Notes: generated from the letters alone by a model not told the origin. Counted from the stretch's first letter, positions 21,046 to 32,861 are shown. The stretch: DNA of 64,000 bases from Vespa crabro (GCF_910589235.1 NC_060955.1:19562403-19626402); one strand, 5' to 3'. Program-made: numbers and translations.

Positions 21046-21688
21046 AACTTCTGTTTTTGCAAAATTCAATTTCAGAAGGAATAATCTCGAGATTAACGAT
21101 GCTTTTGTTTTCTAATCCTTCTCAAAGGCGATCACGAGTAACCACGCAGTTATCTTCGTTCGTTATCCCTTCCGTTTTCAACACGACAGATTTATTTTAG
21201 TTTAACATTGACAATACGATTTCGTAAATGACAGGCACTTAAAATTTTTCCAATGTTTATATCCTAAGTAGTTATTTTAGTACGATATTATAATAATCGA
21301 AGTCGTACTAATGAAATTTTGAACTTCGTCAAATGTGGTTCGAACTATATATATTCTAACGAGGGAGACTATAATCACGTATTAATCATAGTTTCATCGA
21401 CGAGCAATATTTTAATTACAATGTTCTATCCTACGGCCATTGCCGATGGCAATCGTAATTACAGTTTTGAACAAATACTATTCTTTGTTAAGCGACCACG
21501 TTAATTACAACGCAATTTCGATATATGTGGATCATGTCAATTTGTCGACGACGTAAAATCAAAAGTATACATGTACATATGTATCTATACACATGCGTAT
21601 TCCATTTCGAGAAAGTTAAATAAAAGCTTTGCCAAATAATACTACGGTTTGAAAATTGACAATTTTATTTCTTTCTCGTAATTCTTCT

Positions 21689-21696
<8 letters not shown>
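21046..21696. other. Gene-free AT-rich unique sequence
   Basis: No array and no recognisable gene; a 61-codon frame at 21319-21504 is not supported by anything else. Confidence 0.5.
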
Positions 21697-21720
<24 letters not shown>

Positions 21721-21822
21721 CCAATTGAGCGTCAATGTTTTATGTCGAGATGAAACAAAAAAAAAAAAAAAAAAAAAAAAGAAAAAAGCAAAAAGGAAGA
21801 AAAAGAAAAAAAAGGACAATGA
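21697..21822. repeat. (AT)n followed by A-rich tract
   Basis: AT repeat (21699-21721), a short unique gap, then A24-type and AAAGAAA units. Confidence 0.88.
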
Positions 21823-21927
21823 ACAAAATTCGTTTCTAGCTAATAACGAGGAATAACGCAATGTCATCTTTTTATGATTCCCGTCGAAAATCCTTTTTCC
21901 AACGTCTGGTTTTTTCGTTTTTATTTT

Positions 21928-21988
21928 CGTATTTTTTTTTTTTTGTTATTATTATTATTTCTTTTTTTTTTCTTTTTTTTTTTATTAA
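21928..21988. repeat. T-rich tract
   Basis: T runs with (ATT)n in the middle. Confidence 0.85.
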
Positions 21989-22151
21989 CAAAAGAGTGTT
22001 ACGGATATTACATGCAACCAGCCAGAGAGTTTCCACGATTTCAACGATGGCGGACGAATACGCTCTTCAGGATTAAAACGAGTATAAGTGCAATACAGGA
22101 TTCCCATGCACACACTTGCATATATCTACACTTCTATCTACTGGTAGAAAA

Positions 22152-22167
22152 AGCAGCAGCAATAGCA

Positions 22168-22224
<57 letters not shown>

Positions 22225-22244
22225 GCAGTAGCAGGAGCAGCAGC
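22152..22244. repeat. (CAG)n trinucleotide repeat
   Basis: About 90 bases of CAG with CAA, TAG and GAG interruptions. Plus frames give poly-Ala or poly-Ser and the minus frame poly-Cys. The poly-Ala frame stays open from 21874 to 22422, with about 60 non-repeat codons after the tract, but the upstream part is translated poly-T and no family is recognisable. Confidence 0.92.
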
Positions 22245-22559
22245 TCGTGTCTTCACAGTCTGTGCAATACACGTCGATGCTCTCGCGTTCATGCATACGT
22301 GTACCCATCCTCCAAATAAACTGAGCCGCGAGTTGCGAACATTGGACCAACGATTTTCCAGAAAACTTTTCGACCGGTTGTATCATGCAATTAACCGTGC
22401 AAGAACGATCTGTGAATTCTGAGCCATTCAAAATAAATGCCAAGGATTTCACGTGAATTCTCTATCGTTTCTCTCGTAATTTTATTTAATAACATCATAT
22501 GTCAACAATTTCTTTTTCAACAGTCTTCATAAAAATACTTTAGGATCGATTATAAAGAA

Positions 22560-22593
22560 AATGAAAAAAAAAAAAAAAAAAGAAAAAAAAAAT
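22560..22593. repeat. A-rich tract
   Basis: A19 and A9 runs separated by G. Confidence 0.9.
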
Positions 22594-24235
22594 TAATCGA
22601 TCGTGGTACCTTGCGAGATAAAGTACGTTGCATTTTAATAACCATAACAGGACGTGTACACGAGATTGAAATAATCATTCTAACACGACGGGTAAAATCG
22701 TTCTCGTTCCGAGCAAGACTGTAACGCGCCGAATCACATTATTTTTCAACTTTTACAATTAACCCGGTACGAGTCATTAAAACTTCCGTGCCTTGAATGG
22801 CACGAAATTGAATGGCATGCTCTCAGCGTTTACGCGCACCATGTAAAATTGCAGTAATATTATACGGATATTAAGTTTACCGGAAAAAGTGTCTAGACAC
22901 AAGTACCTTCATATCTATGTATACATATAGATACCTGTATATATTTTATAACGGCGATTCTTTCATAGAAAATTTTTTGAATAAATTATGAAAGCATAAG
23001 TACATATTCTTATCTGCCTTACGTCAATTCAATTCAATTTGCTTAAACCGTGAATTCTATCAGCGGTGTTCCTGTTTCTCACAAAATTAAGCTTCTCTTT
23101 GACCTAACATCCGAGGACAGCAGCAAGGTTTGTGACTCTAATGAAGTGCCAAACAAGTTTCCAGGACAGTCGCGAGAAACTACTGAACCAAGAAGTACTT
23201 ACAAGCTAGGAAGTTCCGCTCTGTAGTAATGTCTATTCGAGTAACCCCAATGCGGGTGGTTTCGAAATTAGTAGAGCTATGTTACCGCACAGCAACGTTG
23301 TGCAACTTTTAGTAATGTATTCGGTATATTCAATCTGTCAGTCTCCAGTTGTTCTAGAAAACAGCCTATAAACAAAGTTTCCTCGATCGATCTATCAAAT
23401 CGTATCGGAATCTAAATCATTGATTGTTATTAAGGATCGAATGAATTGCTAAAAGCAGTAAAAATAGATGTAGTTATAATCAAGACAATGTTCGATTCAA
23501 GAAACATTCAGAATGTTATTATTTTTTAATAAAAGTCGATAAAAAAAAGAATACAAAGAAAGAAAGAAAAGAAACGATGTCCTTATGATAGTAAGATAAC
23601 AGTATTGAAGATAAAAAAATAACTGTAATCGATAATCCTCGAAAATAATTTATTGATCTACCAAATATCATTGAATGTTAATAAAGATATCAATTTTTCA
23701 AAAACATTGAAATTATTAATACGCTATTAAAGGAACTATAATCCGTTATATCGACACGTTATATTGAACACTCTCAACTCGATTGAACTAACTTTTCTTT
23801 TGGCTGGTATCAAAGTTCGACTAACAAGTTTTTAACAATACCTATCTCAAAATGAATTCAAAAATTAAAGAAAATCTGTCGAGTAATTAAACTTCGACCA
23901 TTGAGGTGGGCAACTTTAATACCAAACTTTCATACTTGTAAACTTTTCTAAGAGATTGTATTGTTTAAGAAGAATCTTGTCATTGACGTATACAAGAAAG
24001 TATGACAAGGATTATTCAATTAATGACTTCATCGATAAAATGAACAAGGAAAGGAAAAAACTATCGATGAAAATATGAAGAATACGCTTGTTTATTTTTT
24101 TAATGAGATAAAAAAGAAAAGAAAAGAAAAGAAAAAACGTAAAATATTAACGAGCACGACGTCGTAATCGAATTCGTTGTTAATAAACTTTGCATTTTTT
24201 TTACAAGAACAAAGAACGCATTTTTAAAGTATTCA
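22594..24235. other. Longest nearly array-free stretch, no gene recognised
   Basis: 1.6 kb with only a minor A/G tract (23540-23575). Includes a small inverted repeat CGTGCC...GGCACG (22787-22804) overlapping a direct repeat TTGAATGGCA (22793 and 22808), and a high-complexity block 23060-23400 discussed in the findings. Open frames are short throughout. Confidence 0.5.
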
Positions 24236-24256
24236 AATATATATATATATATATAC
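24236..24256. repeat. (AT)n microsatellite
   Basis: Short alternating AT run of about 20 bases. Confidence 0.85.
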
Positions 24257-24593
24257 GACTTTGATCATAAGGAAAGGCAAGGATTGTCAGTTATGCATGT
24301 ATGTATATATGTACGTAGAACTAGCAAAGTAAGAAAGGATGTGCGGAATAGCATTGGTAGCAGGTGCATAGAAATAGGGACTTCTACAATCAATTCTAAC
24401 GTTCAAGTTTCTGTATTTACGAGCCGAAGACCGGAGACCGCAGATTCGATGTTAGCTATACGATCGTTTTAAAAAAACCCAATGGTGGTTTACCGAGGAG
24501 CAAACGTGCCAGAAACAAACGATCGAGACAGTAATGAAAACTGTCAATATGTAATTTAAAAAAGTGCTACATTTTCAAACGATTTCCAATTAG

Positions 24594-24706
24594 AAAAAAA
24601 AAAAAAAAAAGAAAAGAAAGAAAAAATGGAAAGAGAAATTAAAAAAGGAATGAAAAAGAAAGGAAAAGAAGAAAAAGAAGAAAAAATGAAAAGAAAAAAA
24701 AAAATA
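24594..24706. repeat. A/G purine tract
   Basis: A-rich purine sequence of about 110 bases with only a few T. Confidence 0.85.
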
Positions 24707-24949
24707 TCCATACGCACTGAGTCTTTGCCATCTCAATGACGTTTATAAGTATCACCTGTTTTTCTAGAAAAGTATGACAATATTTACATAATTATCATGA
24801 AGGATCGATAGATAATTATCATAAGACTTGGCCGAACGCACAGGTGAAATTATATGTAAAGTGCTTGCTTATTACTTCAACGAAACAAATATAAAAATGT
24901 TCAGCATGCACTTTAATATACGTTACAAATCTTACGATCTTTATTTCAT

Positions 24950-25040
24950 CTTTTTTTTTTCCCTTTCATTTTTATTTCTTTCTTTTTTTTCTTTTTTCTT
25001 TTTCTTTTTCTTTTTTTTTTTGTTTTTTTTTTTTTTATTT
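24950..25040. repeat. T-rich pyrimidine tract
   Basis: T runs with single C over about 90 bases; poly-Phe in translation. Confidence 0.9.
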
Positions 25041-25300
25041 CTTAACGTACTTCGTGTAACACGCCAATATCTTCATATCATCCGATTTAATAACATTCGA
25101 ACAAAAGAAAATCTCAAGAAAATGAGAATCGTTTAAAGTGGCAAGAATCAAAATGACGAAACTATGGTACGCATATTTTTCAAACGACCTATCAATTCTC
25201 GATCTCCGGTTGGATATATCTCCTAGTAAGAAAATTCTAGGTAGACGAACGATCCAAGAAATCTGAAAGGCCAAGGTAAGGATGGCTGACGGAGAAAGAA

Positions 25301-25333
25301 GGGTCGGAGGGGTGGTGGGAGGGGAAGTGGGGG
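25301..25333 (+). repeat. G-quadruplex motif
   Basis: G runs of 3, 4, 3, 4 and 5 within 33 bases, separated by short loops, in otherwise ordinary DNA. Confidence 0.7.
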
Positions 25334-25527
25334 AAACCTCATTCAGGCACGGATTTGTAAGATCGTGAATTATGGCCGTAAGAAGGAGTTACATCGATCG
25401 ACGAAAGAAAAAGCAAAGGTTACTACTAAGGTAATGTACGAGTAATGGTAATCGAACGGAAGGATCTTTCGAACGAGAGGACGAGAATAAATTGAGAAAA
25501 GTAAAGCAGTAAAAGTTGCGGAAACAG

Positions 25528-25566
25528 AAAAAAAAAAAGAAAGAAAAAGAAAAAGAAAAAAAAAGT
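25528..25566. repeat. A/G purine tract
   Basis: (A)nG units for about 38 bases. Confidence 0.85.
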
Positions 25567-25679
25567 AGAACGATGGACGAAGGACACAAAGAAAAAGCTT
25601 GGAATAACATGGGTGGTATTCTTGTAAATCGGCAAAAACGTCGATTGAGCATAGAAAATGGTATAGTTCAAAAGTGGCA

Positions 25680-25687
25680 TGACAGAG

Positions 25688-25736
<49 letters not shown>

Positions 25737-25770
25737 GGAGGAAAGAGAAAAGGAGTGGGAGAGAGGATAG
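25680..25770. repeat. (GA)n microsatellite
   Basis: GA array with GGGA and AGGAGG interruptions. Confidence 0.93.
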
Positions 25771-25882
25771 AGCATAGCGCAAAAGTAAAACACGGAATAT
25801 TAATTGACGAATTTAATCTAATTATCGTAGCAACCTGATCCAATTAACGAGTCTGCGCCAAAGCCGATGGCTCAGAGAAAGA

Positions 25883-25897
25883 AGAAAAAAAAAGAGG

Positions 25898-25952
<55 letters not shown>
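25883..25952. repeat. (GA)n microsatellite
   Basis: Purine lead-in AAAGAGGGGG, then about 48 bases of GA. Confidence 0.95.
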
Positions 25953-25953
<1 letters not shown>

Positions 25954-26675
25954 GAGAATCGAGTAAAGTTAATCCGAATAAAAATTCTTTGCACCTCGTG
26001 GAACATTCGGATTTTCTCTTTTTATATCGATGATTCACAGTACGGAAAGCGGTCGGATAACGAGATAATCCATTCGAAAAATCCTTCGACGGTGTATACA
26101 CGGGAGCATACTAGGTAGAAGTTACGAAATGTTTCGTCTGGCATTGCGTTGGTTGCTCTTCGCTACAGATTTAATTCACATTATTTACGTTCTCTCTTTT
26201 TCTTTGGGAGGGGAAAAAAAAAGAAAGAAAGAAAAAAAAAAAGAAAAAGAAAAAACGAAACTATGAGAGGATAGTCGATAGTTCATAAAGCGTTTCGTTG
26301 CAAAAGCCAAAATAAACTTGTTGAAGATTTTTAAAGGGGCCTTCCTCTTCTCCTCGACTATATCTTCCCTCTATCCATGTAAACCATTTCTATCCTTCAC
26401 CGCCCTTCTCTTTCCTTTTTAGCCTAATCCAGACTGTCAACTTCAAACGTACAAGTCTCATAAGCACGACGTACGATTCTTGATATACGCAAACGTGGAT
26501 CGGATGCCGAGTTCTCAAACCGTTCTAATTACTCGAGGCTGCCTAGTCATTAGTATGAATAAGTAAACGTCTCCCGTACCGCCGCGAGGAATTAAAGTCT
26601 TTTAATTAAAAGGTCTTTTTACGGTGAATTTAAATTGCCTGATTTTCTAGAGTTACCTCTTCGCAGTTTCCCCTC
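25953..26675. other. Gene-free unique sequence
   Basis: Unique DNA with an A/G tract (26214-26256) and a TTAATTAAAAGG word near 26600 of the kind bound by homeodomain proteins; no gene. Confidence 0.45.
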
Positions 26676-26677
26676 TA

Positions 26678-26726
<49 letters not shown>

Positions 26727-26750
26727 TTTTCCTCTCTCTGTCTTCCGTAA
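26676..26750. repeat. (CT)n microsatellite
   Basis: CT array with TTT interruptions; a 114-codon frame across it is repeat-driven. Confidence 0.92.
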
Positions 26751-27325
26751 ACAGATACAACTTACTTCTGTTACCGCCCATTGGTTTGTGCTCTTGCCCC
26801 CGGTCCCAAAGTTCGTTCGATTCTCCGTGTATATCTACAATGAACATTTCTTTTTTCCTTTTTCCTCTTTTCTCCTTCGGATCTTCCATCGTAAAACAGA
26901 ACGGAACGAAGGAGGAAAAAGATGTTACGAAATAAGGAAGAATAAGATTACGATAAATTTACACGGTAACGTAATCTAAGCAGTTACTTTGTTTCAGATC
27001 GTTTCTCCTTTCTTTCGTTCCTTATAACCCGAATCCCTTCCTAAAGACGATTAAAATGTTTAGATTGTAAGTGGGATTTCCCCTTTGAAGTTAATGGTCT
27101 TATTTGCCGAAGGGAAGTTCCTTTAAAAAGAACACACCGAGAACTTTCTTCCTTCCGTTTTGTAAGAAACTTTTGATAAAGGTTTAAACATCCGGGTTGA
27201 CCTTATTTAAAGAGACGGCTTAGTCCCTTAACGTCAAGGACGTTAGAGAGATCCTTAATTTGTCGAAACGTCTTCGTATGTAATTAACATCCTTGGAAAT
27301 CGTAGATAAGGGCGTGAGACAGGAG
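26751..27325. other. Gene-free unique sequence
   Basis: Unique DNA with an acceptor-like CTTTGTTTCAG at about 26988-26998 not followed by a long open frame. Confidence 0.45.
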
Positions 27326-27397
27326 AGTCAAAGAGAAAGAGAAAGAGAGAAAGAGAAAGAGAGAAAGAGAAAGAGAGAGAGAGAGAGAGAGAAATAT
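27326..27397. repeat. GA/GAAA-rich array
   Basis: AGAGAAAGAG units passing into pure GA. Confidence 0.9.
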
Positions 27398-27585
27398 CGA
27401 AGGGAATGTACAGATCGTATTATTGATCTATATATTCACTGTTTAAGTATGCAACATTCCGCGTATATCGTAAATTTTGCGAGGATCGAGAGAAGAGTAG
27501 CAAGAAGCCGCTCGGATGTTGCACCGGTAGTGCATCTTGCGTCAAGAGGGAATACCATAGACTTCGACAGACTTCGGATATATAC

Positions 27586-27706
27586 CTTAATATTACATAG
27601 CCAGGTTTCACTGTGGTGAACACCGAACGACCAACCCATAAGCAAGCACCTAAAACCCCTGTAAATGCGAACACCATGAGATGCCGTGGCCCTTTTCGAT
27701 AATCCC
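27586..27706 (-). CDS. Candidate internal exon with hydrophobic segment, unknown product
   Basis: On the minus strand an acceptor-like TTCTCTAG precedes 27706 and a donor-like AAG/GTATAT follows 27586. Between them 40 codons are open in phase 0; the surrounding frame is open for 107 codons (27743-27420). The peptide has a short basic start (Asp-Tyr-Arg-Lys-Gly-Pro-Arg-His) followed by a hydrophobic stretch of about 16 residues (Met-Val-Phe-Ala-Phe-Thr-Gly-Val-Leu-Gly onward) that could span a membrane. It is free of simple repeats and GC-richer than its flanks. I do not recognise the family. The acceptor's pyrimidine tract is weak. Confidence 0.2.
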
Positions 27707-27774
27707 CTAGAGAATCTCTTGAGATTCGCTTTTCTATATACAAAGGGAAAACTCTTGTTTACCTATTTCCATAT

Positions 27775-27820
27775 ATATGTACATATGTATGTATGTATGT
27801 ATATACATATATATATATTG
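27775..27820. repeat. (GTAT)n/(AT)n repeat
   Basis: GTAT, ACAT and AT units for about 45 bases. Confidence 0.85.
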
Positions 27821-28117
27821 AACTCGAAGATATCATTGTTGGAAATGTTTGAGAAAAACAGACGAAACGTGAGAATCGATACGATATTCGATATATATTA
27901 TCGACTCTCGATATTGTATATTGCTAAAAATATATTTTCATTATTCACTTCGTCGAACTCGATAGAATATTCTCTTACAATTAGAGAATTCCATTCGGTC
28001 GATATCTATCCAATGTTCCAGAAACGTGGAATCGTGTCTGACGATAAACGCGTTGATCCTTGGAAGCATATAGCCAGTGACTTCGTCGAAAATTTAGATC
28101 GAGTTACGATGGCAAAG

Positions 28118-28120
<3 letters not shown>

Positions 28121-28167
<47 letters not shown>

Positions 28168-28260
28168 GTAGATAGATGAAGAGAGAGAAAGAGAGAGAGA
28201 GAGAGAGCGAGAAATAGAAAAGGAGAGAAGGAGAAAGATAAAGAGAATGAGGCGAAGGGA
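28121..28260. repeat. (GATA)n then GA-rich array
   Basis: About thirteen GATA units (to 28178), then GA, GAGC and GAAA units. Confidence 0.93.
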
Positions 28261-28562
28261 AATTCTAGTATTTCTCTGTCAGACAGGCCGTTGAATTTCC
28301 TTACAATGAGATTAAATTCAACTTGAAGACGAACAAGAGAGGCTGCAGCCAAGGAATCGTGGTTCTGGTTATCCAATCGTTATCACTGTAATTAATGCCG
28401 CTCGGTGGTCGTGCCAAAGCTATCCAAGGTGCACTCTCGATCGGTTGAACGGAAGACCGATGAAATATCTTGTAATTTGAAAGAACTTCTTAACCTCACG
28501 TAGCAAAGTGCAAAGAAGACTACGAAGAAAAGGAAGAAGAAAGAAACGAGAGAATGATTTAT

Positions 28563-28567
28563 AGAGA

Positions 28568-28666
<99 letters not shown>
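28563..28666. repeat. 104-base uninterrupted purine tract, mostly (GA)n
   Basis: No pyrimidine on the plus strand for 104 bases; two long GA arrays are joined by GAAAG. Purine-rich sequence continues to 28740 with few breaks. Such mirror-like tracts can form triplex (H-DNA). Confidence 0.95.
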
Positions 28667-28899
28667 TGAAGATAAGGAGAGAAAGAAAAAAAAAGGGAAA
28701 GAAGGAAAAGAGAAATCGAGAAAACTGAAGGAGAATATGAGACTGGCAAAGACGAATCGCGAATGAAAAAAAAAAAAAGGACAAGCTATGTCTGAAGTCT
28801 CATTAATTACCGCCGACCATTTTCTTCATAATGAAAAATGACCGTGAAAATAGAACAAGCCGTGCGTAACGTTTGCTTATCGATTTAAAACTTTATTCT

Positions 28900-29069
28900 C
28901 TTTCCCCTCTTTTTTCCTTCCTTCTGTCTTTCTTTCTTTCTTTTTCTTTTTTGTTTTTTGTTTTTTTTTTCTTTTCTTTTCTTTTATTCCTCTTTTTCTT
29001 GTTATTTTTTTATTTATTTATTTACTTTTTGCTTTCTTTTTTTTTTTTTTTTTTTTTTTTTTTTCTTTT
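28900..29069. repeat. T-rich tract with long poly-T
   Basis: TTTC, TTTG and (TTTA)n units ending in about 26 T (29039-29064). Confidence 0.9.
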
Positions 29070-30472
29070 AATTTTATCACGACAAGGGAAGTAACAGCAA
29101 AGATAAATTTTATAGCTCGGTAATAACACATGGTTTTAACCGAAGCACCACAGCGAGACGTGCGGGTTTGGATTTCATATGCGCACGAGAACGTAGCAGC
29201 GATGAACAATAGGGAAAGGAGAGAGAGAGAGAAAGAGAGAGACGGGGGGTGGAGGGGAGAGGGAAGGGGAGAAGAGAATAATTAAGGGGTCGTAAATATA
29301 TCACGAAGGCACGACAGATTTTGCTAACAAGCTAATAAAAAGAAAGTACGCGGGCGTTCATTATTCTCCGAGTGAAACGTAGCTAAAAAATTATGCGAAG
29401 TAAGAACTCAATATCGTTTTCCATTAATCACGAGAGGCTCTTTCATCTTTCCTACACGTACGGTACCTACTACTTTTCATCGTCGAAAAGCTTTGTCTAG
29501 ATTAAACAATATCGAACGATACGATACGAAGCGTACGTGATCTATACTATTTTCTTTTTTCTTTTCTTCGTTTTAAAAATAATAAAAAAAAGAGAGTTTA
29601 CTCTTTCTCTCTCTCTTTCTCTCACATACACATAAAAGAAAATATCGTTATATAAAATGGAACACACACACAGACAAATGCACATATATGGATTGCGAAA
29701 CGAACGCGTGAAGAAGAATCGTATTGTTCTATCGATGTTATATCATGCTCTTCGAAATATCGAACGCACGTGCAGCAAGGAGTTCGGATTTACGAGGAGT
29801 CAACAATCATGACTCGTCATGACGGTGGCCGTAAACCGAGCATGAATATCGTCCGTCGAAGCTAGCCATTTACGCACCAGCAGACAGTTGTATCGTCGTA
29901 TCGGTCGTACGGGACAACCGCGAGGACACGTCGTTAACACCACCTATGGTTAAATAACGTTGACGGTACACGATACACAGGGTTCTGCTTCCGTTCTGTC
30001 GATCGCAAATAATCACTATTTACGCGTCCCTAAATATCGCCATCGGGGAATGCCTTTTGAAATGTAAATGAAATATAGTATACTCATATATATATATATA
30101 TACACACCTATAAAGAGATCAAAATACTCTACTAATTACACGTATCCTATCTATTAAACATATTTTGATAGTCCTTTTAATATCGTAATTTTAGGTTTCT
30201 ATCTTTCACACTATTAAATTATTCCAATATATTAAATACTTACATAATACGTAAATAAGTAATTTTTCATTCAATTTCTAATTCGATTAACTTCTTTATA
30301 ATATACTATTTTCGATTTACTTAAATATATAGGAAAGAATAATGACGATTTCTACGATGAAGGAAATTTTCGACGTGAGACACCTTCGAAATCTCGTTAA
30401 AGAGTGAACAAAGTTAAGGCTTGTTTGGATCGTGTGACCTTCGTAGTGGTCGGATCAAGATGTTTTCGAACA

Positions 30473-30476
<4 letters not shown>
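29070..30476. other. Gene-free unique sequence
   Basis: 1.4 kb with small arrays (GA at 29219-29242, CT at 29603-29623, AT at 30083-30102). 29750-30060 is CpG-rich and contains the palindromes TTCGAAATATCGAA and CATGACTCGTCATG. No gene recognised. Confidence 0.45.
29244..29269 (+). repeat. G-quadruplex motif
   Basis: G runs of 6, 4, 3 and 4 in 26 bases directly after a GA array. Confidence 0.65.

Positions 30477-30518
<42 letters not shown>
30477..30518. repeat. (CT)n microsatellite
   Basis: About 40 bases of pure CT, then CATCTATCTATCTGTC units. Confidence 0.95.
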
Positions 30519-30520
<2 letters not shown>

Positions 30521-30948
30521 CTCTCCATCTATCTATCTGTCTTTCTTACGCGCTAGTAACGCATAAACGTAAGCCTGGGTATAACCAGTGGCGTTCGAAG
30601 GGAAAAACAGAAAAATGGGATAGAAAAGAGAAAGAAAAAAGAAAAAGAGAAGAAAAACCTGCCTGTAAGGATTACTTACGCCAACGCGAAGATACCGGGA
30701 GACAAGTTAACACTACCCGCACGACGATGGGAAACACCCTCCTCACTCGAAGAATTTTTCTACCACGAGGTACCATCACCAATACCAACGAGCCATGACA
30801 CTTAACTCGTTATTCCACGAAATTACAAAGATAGCCCCTCCGCCATCTCAACGTCGTCGAAAGGACAAAACGACTTCCTTCATTCGATACGTATCTCCCA
30901 TGACCCTGCTTCGCCGAAATTATTAAATCCCAAAGGACCTTCTTGCTC

Positions 30949-31014
30949 GAAAAAAAAAAAAAGAAATAAGAAAAAAAGAAAAGGAAGAAGAAAAAAAGAA
31001 GAAGAAGAAGAAAT
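30949..31014. repeat. A-rich then (GAA)n tract
   Basis: A/G purines for about 65 bases, ending in GAAGAAGAA. Confidence 0.87.
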
Positions 31015-32804
31015 GACGCTTAGATCCTTGTGAAATAAAACGAGAAAAAATAACCGAACGTTCTCATGAAATTTAAGGAATACTCGAAAGGACTCTTCAT
31101 CGTCATCCTTTTTGTCTTCATCTTCGTCTTCGTCGTCATCGTTATCTGGCATCAAAAAATTTTCTTAAATTTTTAAGAACGTCGATGGTACGAGCTTGAT
31201 TACAATTTGATGAATACCGTTCGTCGACCTTATTTCACGTCCCTTCCGCTTGTATACCGTTTACGACATTCGATGGTACTTATCTCTTTTTCTCTTTTTT
31301 TCTCCCTGTATCAAGATCACGAATATTTTATGCCCGTACGAGGAAGGAATATCAATTCGTTATTCCTTCGTCTCCGCGTAACATTTAATAGTCTCGTAAG
31401 AGAACTTTGGTCACTGTCGCATGGTAAAAAGGACGCAAGATGAATTATGAATTTTTATTAGAAGAAACTATGAGAGATTTATAACCGGTTCGATAATCAA
31501 ACGAAATACGATATTGAGTTAACGCAAAATAATTAGACGAGACTGAATGTTTATTTACGTGGCATTCACTGCCGTCAATGGAATATCGATCACGTTTTTG
31601 CTATATGATCCCCTTCTGTTGATGAGGAATAAGAAAATAATTATACGTACGCCAGATGTTACTAATTATCGATGATCTCATAGAAAACCATTGATCTTTC
31701 CATCAAGCTAATTATTCTCTCGATGTTAATGGGGAAAGGGAAGGAAAGGGAAGGGAGGAGGAGGAAAGAGCAAACATTCTCGATTTTATTTTCTTTCTTT
31801 TTCCTCTTCTCGTTGCGATAAGAAACGAATACATTTTCTTTCTGCTATTTATTCATAGATACATTAAAATCCAAAGTCTAACGAAAGTGTGATGTTAAAT
31901 GAAGATTGCTGTCCTTCGAGGAAGATATTTTGCTGTTCTTTTTCCTTTTTCTTTTTTTTTCTTTTTTCATAATAATTAACGAATATAAATAATCGTTCGA
32001 TAAGGCTAATCGGTCAACCGTAATCATGCATGTTCTCGAAGAAAAGAATAAAGTGGAAATAAAGTGGAATGGAAGAGTATATACGGCAAATAATACGGGT
32101 AACAGGTAGCAAACGATAAAGGGAGGAAAGGAAAAGAGGGTGAAGCAAGGGCTGAGCACAGGGCCGTATTATATATCATGCTGTAATGGTCCCATTGCGG
32201 AACGAGTAGTACAGGACGACAGCGGTGCTTTAAAATATCCTAGGAGGGCCCCATTGCCCCTTGCTCACCGCGGCCTGACGTGAAAATAATAGCCTTTCTG
32301 AATTAGACTACCGAGTGAGAGAGGGTGGACTCCCAACAACGACTTTGTAATCTCGCTTACGTTCCTTTCAACGTGCCGTTCTACTATGCAACATTTTGCT
32401 TTTGGGCCATTGATACACTTTCCTAAGATTTCAGAGGATTTTACATGAAATATCTAAGGTCTCTGTAATTTGAGTATCAAATGGAGTTCCATCCAGAAAT
32501 TATTTAATACTCGTGTCCCTTTGGAAATATTTAATCTAACCTGGTATCCCATTGGCTCACGGTTTCGGTTTAAACTCTTAGCTCGTTTTCAACAGATAGT
32601 AGACAATCACTCGGATCGATACTTACTTCTTAACGAGATGAGAATGGAATGTTCACTAACGTAAAGGCCTCTCCCTCGTGGGCTTTGAGTCACAAAAATG
32701 AATTGGCGAGAGAAAGATATTTTCGAGTCTGATGAGTTTCCCGTTGGAAAAAGAGGAAAGAGATAGACGCAATAAATAAATCACTCTATCTCACGAAGCA
32801 GAAA

Positions 32805-32806
<2 letters not shown>
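31015..32806. other. Gene-free unique sequence
   Basis: 1.8 kb with minor tracts only (TCTTCGTC units 31097-31143, GGGAAAGG units 31732-31760, T-rich 31936-31966). Contains the GC-rich block 32165-32300 described in the findings. Open frames (31207-31443, 32470-32664) are unremarkable. Confidence 0.5.

Positions 32807-32856
<50 letters not shown>
32807..32856. repeat. (GA)n microsatellite
   Basis: About 45 bases of GA after AAAGAGG. Confidence 0.95.

Positions 32857-32861
<5 letters not shown>

Noticed and set aside
21874..22422. 182-codon plus frame with poly-Ala
   Set aside because: Half comes from the poly-T tract and the CAG array; no splice context or family similarity.
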